Source of the DNA: Ruminococcaceae bacterium UBA5450
Lineage (GTDB): Bacteria > Bacillota > Clostridia > Oscillospirales > Acutalibacteraceae
DNA length: 11,887 nucleotides
Direction: 5' to 3'
Assembly: GCA_002424295.1 (NCBI GenBank)
Contig: DIQY01000117.1
Span: forward strand, 1,811 to 13,697
Part shown: in pieces, positions 6,517 to 11,887 of the stretch
Numbering within the stretch: position 1 is the first letter of the stretch
Layout of the letters: every line of letters begins with the position of its first letter
Notes under the pieces: model-generated
Told to the model about the DNA's origin: nothing
What the model saw: only the letters and a program-made list of their open reading frames with translations
Database searches by the model: none
Position numbers and translations under genes: made by a program

Positions 6517-8246
6517 TCTTCTGCCTCCTTCTGATTCCGTGACACTGCACGGTTTACCGCACAGATAATTCCTTTAATCGATGCCATACTGATATTCGGA
6601 TGCACGCCAACGCCAAAAATATCCCGTCCCTTGGGGTCCTGAAGCTGAATGTAAGAAACTGCCTTACTGTCGGCACCGGCATCGATTGCATGCTCTCGAT
6701 AAGTTACAAACCGATAATTCTTGATTCCGACCTGTTCCAGTGCCTTAAAGAAAGCATCGATCGGGCCATTTCCAACGGCGCTGACCGGATGGTCTTCATG
6801 ATGAAAACGAATATTTCCTTCGAAATGAACCGCAGACGGAGTATCCTCATCAGAATCGCTTTCGTCGTCGCTGACCCGTTCTTCATAAAGCTTATAAGAC
6901 TTGAGATGATAAGGCGCCTGCAGATCCAAATATTCTTTGCGGAAAATATGAAGAATTTCGCTGGGGATCAGTTCTCTTCCAGCAGCGTCGCATGCTTCTT
7001 TGATTGCCGCACCAAATTCCGGATGCATCGCTTTTGGCAGATCGAACCCAAAGCTCTGCTGCATTACGAAAGCAGCGCCGCCTTTTCCGGACTGGCTGTT
7101 AATACGGATAATGGGCTCATATTCTCTGCCTACATCCGCGGGATCAATCGGCAGATACGGGACCTCCCAATAAGGAGATTCATGTGTATGCATATAATCG
7201 ATTCCCTTTTTGATCGCATCCTGATGAGAACCGGAAAATGCAGTAAAAACGAGGTTTCCCGCATAAGGATGGCGGTCATGGACCCGCATATTCGTACATT
7301 TTTCATAGATATCACGAATATGACGAATATTGGAAAAATCGAGGTGCGGGTCGATTCCCTGGCTGTAAAGGTTCATTGCAAGGTTCATGATATCCACATT
7401 GCCGGTACGCTCGCCGTTCCCAAAAAGCGTTCCTTCTACCCGCTCCGCTCCGGCCATCAGAGCAAGCTCTGTCGCTGCAACGCCGGTACCGCGGTCATTA
7501 TGCGGATGCAGGCTAATGATTGCGCGGTCGCGTCCCTTTAAATGGCGAATAAAATATTCGATCTGATCCGCATGGGTATTCGGAGTACACATTTCTACCG
7601 TATTGGGCAGATTCAAAATCACTTTTCTCTCCGGCGTTGCCCCCAACGTATCCAACACTTTTTCGCAGATTTCTACCGCGTTATCCATTTCGGTGCCTGA
7701 AAAGCTCTCCGGCGAATACTCATATCGAATATTGGCACCGCTTCTTTTGATCTCTTCTTCCGTCAGGCGGCGAACCAGCTTTGCGCCCTCTACCGCAATG
7801 TTGATGACTCCCTGCATATCCGTTTTAAAAACCACTTTACGCTGTAAGGTAGAAGTGGAATTGTAAAAATGCACGATCACGTTTTTAGCGCCCTTGATTG
7901 CCTCAAAGGTTTTACGAATCAGGTGCTCTCTGGCCTGCACCAATACCTGAATTGTCACATCGTCCGGAATCAGATTCTTTTCGATCAGTGTCCGGCAAAT
8001 TTCATATTCGGTCTCTGAAGAAGACGGAAATCCAATCTCGATTTCTTTAAAGCCGATTTCAACTAGAGTTTTAAAATAAAGCAGCTTTTCCTCCAGGTTC
8101 ATCGGATCTACCAATGCCTGATTTCCGTCGCGCAGATCTACACTGCACCAAACCGGCGCCTTATTGAGTATCTGATCCGGCCATGTGCGGTCCGGCAGAG
8201 AAACCGGCTGAAACGGAATGTACTTTTTATAACCCTCATACATCAT
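6513..8246 (-). CDS. leuA: 2-isopropylmalate synthase, long (yeast/actinobacterial) type
   Basis: LeuA condenses acetyl-CoA with 2-oxoisovalerate, the first committed step of leucine synthesis, and is usually inhibited by leucine through its C-terminal domain. At 577 residues with an opening around YIPFQPVSLPDRTWP it belongs to the longer LeuA type, rather than the roughly 510-residue Bacillus type. The catalytic barrel has DLRDGNQ (37-43), the metal-binding HPHNDRG (247-253) and GNGERTGN (276-283). A very acidic linker at 459-468 leads to the LeuA allosteric dimer domain (about 475-570). Two ATGs are adjacent; the first (8246) has AAAAGGAG 10 nt upstream. The gene is preceded by a leucine T-box leader and overlaps leuB by 4 nt. 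Confidence 0.96.
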   Translation of the reverse strand: MMYEGYKKYIPFQPVSLPDRTWPDQILNKAPVWCSVDLRDGNQALVDPMNLEEKLLYFKTLVEIGFKEIEIGFPSSSETEYEICRTLIEKNLIPDDVTIQVLVQAREHLIRKTFEAIKGAKNVIVHFYNSTSTLQRKVVFKTDMQGVINIAVEGAKLVRRLTEEEIKRSGANIRYEYSPESFSGTEMDNAVEICEKVLDTLGATPERKVILNLPNTVEMCTPNTHADQIEYFIRHLKGRDRAIISLHPHNDRGTGVAATELALMAGAERVEGTLFGNGERTGNVDIMNLAMNLYSQGIDPHLDFSNIRHIRDIYEKCTNMRVHDRHPYAGNLVFTAFSGSHQDAIKKGIDYMHTHESPYWEVPYLPIDPADVGREYEPIIRINSQSGKGGAAFVMQQSFGFDLPKAMHPEFGAAIKEACDAAGRELIPSEILHIFRKEYLDLQAPYHLKSYKLYEERVSDDESDSDEDTPSAVHFEGNIRFHHEDHPVSAVGNGPIDAFFKALEQVGIKNYRFVTYREHAIDAGADSKAVSYIQLQDPKGRDIFGVGVHPNISMASIKGIICAVNRAVSRNQKEAEE

Positions 8247-8337
8247 CTTAAAACAGCTCCTTTTCTATCAATCAAACTGGTTTACCGGCCTTCTCTAAAA
8301 CCAACCGAGAATTTCATTGACTGTGTGGATTTTCCCA

Positions 8338-8379
8338 CAAAAAAAGTCCCAAAGACAGAAATTATTCTGTCTTTGGGAC
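8338..8379 (-). terminator. T-box-controlled terminator hairpin
   Basis: A perfect 15-bp stem (8365-8379 with 8346-8360) has a 4-nt ATTA loop and is followed on the minus strand by TTTTTTTG. Its 5' arm GTCCCAAAG follows the T-box core closely, and GAUUCGUCCC can instead take part in the antiterminator. Expected default state: termination when leucyl-tRNA is plentiful. Confidence 0.93.
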
Positions 8380-8611
8380 GAATCAATTCGTGGTACCACC
8401 CAAGTTCAGTTCCACAAAGGAACCCTCAGCAGCCTCTATCAAGGCCACGGCTCTGATAACGCTGCCGTTGCGTCCGGCCCTAATAAATCGGAACCGGCGG
8501 CTCAGGGATGAGCTATCCGCATCAATCCTTCTGCCGGCTCACACCATCCGCCGGCTCTCTGAAAGAGGGATTCATGCCTTATTCCCGTCATTGCCTTTTT
8601 AAAATTGAATT
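8338..8611 (-). promoter_or_regulatory. T-box leader (tRNA-Leu sensing) of leuAB
   Basis: Read on the minus strand, this leader has stem I (about 8590-8500) with the distal AGAGAG element. A small hairpin GGUUCC/GGAAC (stem III position) follows. The conserved T-box core GGGTGGTACCACG lies at 8389-8401, and a strong terminator hairpin at 8346-8379. Stem I can be folded with GCAU-AAUCC pairing to GGAUU-AUGC and GGGA pairing to UCCC. This leaves CUC (8510-8512), followed by A, in the specifier loop: a leucine codon, which agrees with leuA downstream. The UGGU of the core is complementary to an ACCA tRNA end, as in tRNA-Leu. Uncharged tRNA-Leu should stabilise the antiterminator and allow leuAB transcription. 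The folding was done by eye. Confidence 0.93.
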
Positions 8612-8617
8612 TGTCTT

Positions 8618-8645
8618 ATTATAACACCTGACCTCACTTTGTCAA
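8618..8645 (-). promoter_or_regulatory. Consensus promoter of the leuAB T-box transcript
   Basis: On the minus strand TTGACA (8640-8645) and TATAAT (8618-8623), both perfect consensus hexamers, are 16 nt apart. Transcription would start near 8611 and give a leader of about 365 nt before leuA. The stop codon of the upstream histidine phosphatase gene (8642-8644) lies inside the -35 box. Confidence 0.88.
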
Positions 8646-9397
8646 GAGTCTTTTTTGGGAGTTTCTGGGGGTTTCTTTTGAGAATTCTCTTTCTGTTTAT
8701 CCTTTTCTCCAAATGCCTCATCGGCAGCTTCCCGCGCCGCGTTAATGATCTGGCGGGATATATCATCCGGATCAGCCTTTTCCCGTGGCGGAATTGTTTC
8801 GCAGACCTCTGCCACCATAGAGCGCATCCAAAGTCCGGGAATAATCTGCATCGTATAGCCGCAGCCACTTTGTGTCATCCAATCATAAAATTTTGCGCGG
8901 GGCAAGCCATAAGTGCTGAGGATCGACATCAAAGAGCCGCCATGTGCCACAATAACAGCGCTGGTAGTGCCGGAGCGAAGCATTCCGTTTACAATCTTTT
9001 CAAAGGCAAGGCAGGTTCTCTGCATAAAAATGCCGCCGGATTCTCCTCCCTCTGGGGTATAGGCTTTTCCCGACTCCATCCATTGGGCAAAATGCGGGTC
9101 TTTCGCAGCAAGTTCCTCTGCAGTCTTTCCTTCCCATTTTCCAAAGCTGATTTCTCTCAGGTCACGAATTAAAATTGGTTTTGCCTCCGGATAGAGGATC
9201 TTCATGGTTTCTTTGCAGCGCTTAAGCGGACTGCAAAAATAAGCCTGTGCTTTTGGATAATCATAATTTTGCTTTAACTTTTCAAGTTCCGCAATCCCCT
9301 CTTTGCAAAGCGAAGAATCGGTACTGCCGATATACTGTCCGAGAAGATTTCCTTCAATTAAACCATGCCGAATCAAATGGATTGTATAAGATTGCAT
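8642..9397 (-). CDS. Histidine phosphatase family (phosphoglycerate-mutase-like) protein
   Basis: This 251-residue cytoplasmic protein of the branch-1 histidine phosphatase superfamily is predicted to dephosphorylate a small phospho-metabolite through a phospho-histidine. The signature LIRHG has R10 and the nucleophile H11. SPLKR supplies R60, REISFGKWEG supplies E82, and VAHGG supplies the second histidine H152, so the catalytic set is complete. After about residue 200 comes a Pro/Lys/Glu-rich tail (KKPPETPKK near the end), probably disordered, that most family members lack. The ATG at 9397 has AAAGGAG 8 nt upstream; a frame extension to 9448 has no comparable site. The substrate cannot be told from sequence; alpha-ribazole phosphatase and phosphoglycerate phosphatase are among the options. 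Confidence 0.9.
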   Translation of the reverse strand: MQSYTIHLIRHGLIEGNLLGQYIGSTDSSLCKEGIAELEKLKQNYDYPKAQAYFCSPLKRCKETMKILYPEAKPILIRDLREISFGKWEGKTAEELAAKDPHFAQWMESGKAYTPEGGESGGIFMQRTCLAFEKIVNGMLRSGTTSAVIVAHGGSLMSILSTYGLPRAKFYDWMTQSGCGYTMQIIPGLWMRSMVAEVCETIPPREKADPDDISRQIINAAREAADEAFGEKDKQKENSQKKPPETPKKDS

Positions 9398-9439
9398 ACT
9401 TTCCGCTCCTTTAGTGATTTGACTACAAAATACAGTGGG

Positions 9440-9468
9440 TTTACACATTGTTATTCTTACGATATAAT
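9440..9468 (+). promoter_or_regulatory. Promoter of the XRE regulator, with possible operator repeats
   Basis: TTTACA (9440-9445) and a perfect TATAAT (9463-9468) are 17 nt apart, about 49 nt upstream of the regulator ATG. A direct repeat TTACG occurs at 9457-9461 and 9474-9478 (17 bp start to start), flanking the -10. It could be an operator for autoregulation, but it is short and may be chance. The 119-nt gap to the divergent phosphatase gene holds no other clear element, and I see no convincing promoter for the phosphatase. Confidence 0.75.
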
Positions 9469-9516
9469 ATACATTACGTCATTTATAATCGACAAAAGCT
9501 GACAGGAGATTTTACC

Positions 9517-10200
9517 ATGAATAATCATTTTCCGCGTATTTTAACCCTTCTGCGAAAAGAACGAGGGCTCAGCCAAAAAGAGGTTGCGGCCTCACTGGAG
9601 ATCTCACAAGCACTGCTTTCTCACTACGAAAAAGGAATTCGGGAATGCGGACTGGATTTCGTGGTAAAAGTCGCCGAATACTATAAAGTTTCCTGCGATT
9701 ATCTTTTGGGGTTGTCGCCTCATCAAAATGGTGCAACGATCAAAGTTTCTGATCTTTCGGATGATGAAAAGCCAAATTCACGCAAAAAGCATGACGATAC
9801 AGATGACAATCCCGATCGAAAGCTCCTTGCAAGTTCTCTGAGCCTTTTATATCAAATTCTAAAAAGCTGTAACTGTGAGTTGCTGACCTCTTCGGTAACT
9901 GATTATCTGGAAACTGCCATATACCGCACTTTTCGGATTCTATATTCCAGTAATCCAAAAAACCCTCAGGCCATGTTTACCGTTTCGCAGAATCAAGCAA
10001 TTGGAAAAGCAGAAGCCTCTATGGTTCTTGCTTTGAACGCCGCACAATGCCTTGCATTGGGAGAAACGATCCAAGATAAAAAAGGACTTCCCAAAGACCA
10101 TCTGCCGCAGCTGACTCCGGAAAAACTTTCTGCTGCCTATCCGAATCTTGCGCCAGCCCTTTTTTCCCTGCTTCAAAAAGCAGAAAATCATTTTTCTTAA
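9517..10200 (+). CDS. XRE-family helix-turn-helix transcriptional regulator
   Basis: The 227-residue protein has an N-terminal XRE/Cro-type DNA-binding domain at about 6-64 (LSQKEVAASLEISQALLSHY spans the helix-turn-helix, then YEKGIREC and YYKVSCDYLLGL). A highly polar Asp/Lys linker (about 78-101) leads to a helical C-terminal region (102-227) that I cannot assign to a known sensor domain. The ATG at 9517 has CAGGAG at 9503-9508 with an 8-nt gap; an in-frame ATG at 9448 falls inside the promoter and is rejected. It lies 119 nt upstream of a membrane-protein gene on the same strand with no clear terminator between them, so it may regulate that gene and itself. Confidence 0.9.
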   Translation: MNNHFPRILTLLRKERGLSQKEVAASLEISQALLSHYEKGIRECGLDFVVKVAEYYKVSCDYLLGLSPHQNGATIKVSDLSDDEKPNSRKKHDDTDDNPDRKLLASSLSLLYQILKSCNCELLTSSVTDYLETAIYRTFRILYSSNPKNPQAMFTVSQNQAIGKAEASMVLALNAAQCLALGETIQDKKGLPKDHLPQLTPEKLSAAYPNLAPALFSLLQKAENHFS

Positions 10201-10319
10201 AAAATAAAATATCTTTATTATTATAACGGTTTTTACTTCTCTTGTAAATGAAGCTTCTTGATGGATTTTAAAAAGTAGAGACCCTCTTAAAAAGTTTTGT
10301 GAAAGGATTGATTTTTCCA

Positions 10320-11033
10320 ATGAGTCTCCCTTTCCAGACCATTCTTCATAAATTCTGCTCTTATGAATGGATCTGCCGCCTTTTGATGACCATTATCGGC
10401 GTTTTGGTCTGCGGATTTTCTGTGGGATTCTTTCAGGTGGCAAATTTCGGGACCGATCCTTTTACCGCATCTGCCACCGGAATTGCCAACTTTTTTCATG
10501 TATCCTATGGCACGCTGTATCCGTGGCTTAATTTAGTCTTACTGATTGCCATGCTCTTTTATGGGCGTCATTACATTGGGATTGCCACGATTATTAATCT
10601 CATTGGAATTGGTTTTATGGCCGATTTATCTAAAAGCTTTCTGTTACAGATTACCCCCGCGCCCGACTTTATGGCACGGATTCTCTATCTATTAATCGGG
10701 ATGATCATTCTTTGCCTCTGTGCCTCGATGTATATGACCAGCAATTTGGGCGTCTCTACCTACGATGTGGTTGCAATCTCCCTTGCAAAACTAAAAACGC
10801 CACTTCAGTTTCGTTTTTGGAGAGTTTTAACCGACTTTTTCTGCGTTTTGATTGGTTTTCTTCTCGGCGCCACTATCGGCGTAGGCACCATTTTTACTGC
10901 TTTCTGCATGGGCCCTTTCCTGCAGTTCTTTAACGAAAAGTTGTGGGACCCGCTTTTAATCCGAATGAGAAGTGCCGATATTCACCGGCAAGCGCAATTG
11001 GGAAAAATTTTTAAGGCAGATTCTAAAAATTAA
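10320..11033 (+). CDS. YczE/YitT-family integral membrane protein
   Basis: This 237-residue polytopic protein has hydrophobic segments at about 18-40, 66-82, 85-102, 118-140, 168-186 and 188-206. Two related stretches, ANFGTDPFTASATGIAN (41-57) and SNLGVSTYDVVAISLAK (141-157), each follow a membrane helix, which indicates an internal duplication. The Asn-Phe/Leu-Gly...Asp pattern is characteristic of YczE/YyaS/YitT-type proteins, whose biochemical function is poorly known; transport is often guessed. The ATG at 10320 is chosen, with AAAGGA 12 nt upstream; TTG 10308 or GTG 10299 are alternative starts. The 119 nt before it are AT-rich, without a clear hairpin or a convincing promoter. It probably forms a unit with the XRE regulator. 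Confidence 0.85.
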   Translation: MSLPFQTILHKFCSYEWICRLLMTIIGVLVCGFSVGFFQVANFGTDPFTASATGIANFFHVSYGTLYPWLNLVLLIAMLFYGRHYIGIATIINLIGIGFMADLSKSFLLQITPAPDFMARILYLLIGMIILCLCASMYMTSNLGVSTYDVVAISLAKLKTPLQFRFWRVLTDFFCVLIGFLLGATIGVGTIFTAFCMGPFLQFFNEKLWDPLLIRMRSADIHRQAQLGKIFKADSKN

Positions 11034-11034
11034 T

Positions 11035-11065
11035 ACATAAAAAATACATAAAAACACATAAAAAA
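11035..11065. repeat. Three phased A-tract repeats (ACATAAAAA)
   Basis: ACATAAAAA occurs at 11035, 11046 and 11056. The A runs (11039-11044, 11050-11054, 11060-11065) have centres 10.5 bp apart, matching one helical turn. The last run is the minus-strand U-tract of the adjacent terminator. Confidence 0.7.
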
Positions 11066-11102
11066 GTCCGACTCTCTTAAAAAGGAAAGCCGGACTTTTT
11101 TT
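11060..11102. terminator. Bidirectional intrinsic terminator between yczE-like gene and glgA
   Basis: GTCCG (11066-11070) pairs with CGGAC (11091-11095). The stem continues inward with two mismatches to an A-rich loop. A7-like and T7 runs flank it on the left and right, so it can work for both convergent genes. Confidence 0.88.
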
Positions 11103-11122
11103 ACAAAATAAAGGTTAGAAAA

Positions 11123-11887
11123 TTATTTTTCCTGAAGCATTCCGCGATACAACTTGATATATTCTTTTGCAGAACATCCCCAGCTCATATCACAGCGCAT
11201 CGCGCGTTCCACAAGCAGCTGCCAGCCTTCCTGATTCTGATAGCCTTCCAAAGCGCGGTTGATTGCATTGACCATATCTCCGCTTTGATAATTCTGGAAG
11301 GTAAAGCCGTTGCCTTTGCCGTCTCCACTGTCTTGGACAGAATCCTTAAGCCCGCCTGTTTCACGGACAATCGGGATCGTCCCATACCGCAGCGCAATCA
11401 TTTGAGAAAGGCCGCAGGGCTCTGTTTTACTGGGCATCAGAAAAAGATCTGCTCCGGCATAGACTTTACGGGACAGTTCCGGAATAAATCCAATACAGGC
11501 ACAGAGCCTTCCAGGATACTTATTCTGCATGTCACGGAAAAAGTTTTCATACTCCCAATCACCGTTGCCGAGAATTACAAACTGGATATTTGACTTCCAC
11601 ATGATTCCGTCCAGTGTTTCTTTTACAAGATCCAGCCCTTTATGGCTCACCATGCGGGTAACCATCCCGATCATCGGCACATTTGGGTCCTGCATGAGTC
11701 CTAAACGTTCCTGCAGGGCACGCTTATTCTCTGCCTTTTTAGAAATATCGTCCACCGTATAATTCTGATAAATATCGGGGTCAGTGGCGGGATTATAGGA
11801 ATTGGTATCAATTCCATTCAAAATTCCGGAAAGCTTCCACTGCCGCTCCCGCAAAATTCCATCCAGCCCACTTGAAAACCATGGGTC
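11123..11887 (-). CDS. glgA: Glycogen synthase, C-terminal part (cut by window edge)
   Basis: GlgA (GT5 family) adds glucose from ADP-glucose to alpha-1,4-glucan chains. The frame is open to the right edge and 254 C-terminal residues are present. SSGLDGILRERQ followed by LSGILNGID is the linker that opens the second Rossmann domain. It is followed by TRMVSHKGLDL, where the family usually has a QKG or similar loop. The glycosyltransferase signature is MPSKTEPCGLSQMIALRYG, then PIVRETGGLKDSV. The C-terminal helix, around SAKEYIKLYRGML, is complete. The start and N-terminal domain lie beyond the window. The gene converges on the YczE-like gene across a shared terminator. Confidence 0.94.
   Translation of the reverse strand, partial: DPWFSSGLDGILRERQWKLSGILNGIDTNSYNPATDPDIYQNYTVDDISKKAENKRALQERLGLMQDPNVPMIGMVTRMVSHKGLDLVKETLDGIMWKSNIQFVILGNGDWEYENFFRDMQNKYPGRLCACIGFIPELSRKVYAGADLFLMPSKTEPCGLSQMIALRYGTIPIVRETGGLKDSVQDSGDGKGNGFTFQNYQSGDMVNAINRALEGYQNQEGWQLLVERAMRCDMSWGCSAKEYIKLYRGMLQEK

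Noticed and set aside
6600..7541. 313-codon open frame on the + strand
   Set aside because: It is antisense to leuA, has no good ribosome binding site and no recognisable domain. It is a shadow of the leuA codon pattern.
8512..8514. AGC (serine) as the T-box specifier
   Set aside because: It is one frame away from CUC and is followed by U rather than a purine. CUC fits both the expected position and leuA downstream.
8317..8602. Short + strand open frames across the leuA leader
   Set aside because: They lie on the opposite strand of the T-box, and the structured RNA explains the sequence conservation.
9398..9448. N-terminal extension of the histidine phosphatase to 9448
   Set aside because: AAAGGAG is placed correctly for the ATG at 9397, and the family normally begins a few residues before LIRHG.
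9448..9516. N-terminal extension of the XRE regulator to 9448
   Set aside because: The added codons span the predicted -10 box and transcription start. The ATG at 9517 has its own ribosome binding site.
10201..10319. Possible terminator or promoter between the XRE regulator and the membrane-protein gene
   Set aside because: TTAAAAAG occurs twice, but no stable hairpin and no pair of hexamers with proper spacing was convincing.

Overview
The window looks like ordinary chromosome from a low-to-mid GC member of the Clostridia (Bacillota). The evidence is strong AGGAGG-type ribosome binding sites, sigma-A-like promoters, a T-box leader, intrinsic terminators with long U-tracts and the gene families present. 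An Oscillospirales-like relative is my guess, from protein flavour only. I see no insertion sequence, phage gene, CRISPR array, rRNA or tRNA.

Left part (1-3378, + strand): a tightly packed operon. It runs from the last codons of an upstream gene (probably a DUF1934/YwiB-like protein) through argS (arginyl-tRNA synthetase), rsmA/ksgA (16S rRNA dimethyladenosine transferase) and a 64-residue two-helix membrane protein to a dCMP deaminase (ComEB type). A strong hairpin then ends transcription from both sides. The genes overlap or sit within about 30 nt of each other, and several are probably translationally coupled.

Middle part (3395-9397, - strand): read right to left, a histidine-phosphatase-family protein comes first. 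Next is a consensus promoter and a T-box leader with a leucine CUC specifier, which controls leuA (long, yeast-type 2-isopropylmalate synthase) and leuB (3-isopropylmalate dehydrogenase). A terminator follows leuB. A new promoter then drives an FMN-dependent alpha-hydroxy-acid oxidase-family protein with an N-terminal cysteine cluster, followed by a lipoprotein. leuC and leuD are not in the window, so the isomerase step must be encoded elsewhere.

Right part (9440-11887): an XRE-family regulator is transcribed divergently from the phosphatase and is followed by a YczE/YitT-like membrane protein. A bidirectional terminator preceded by three helically phased A-tracts separates this pair from the convergent 3' end of glgA (glycogen synthase), which runs off the right edge.

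Nothing here is clearly a new biological system. The points most worth a second look are the Leu T-box and its promoter embedded in a stop codon, the divergent active site and Cys cluster of the hydroxy-acid oxidase homologue, the XRE/membrane-protein pair, and the coupled small membrane protein.
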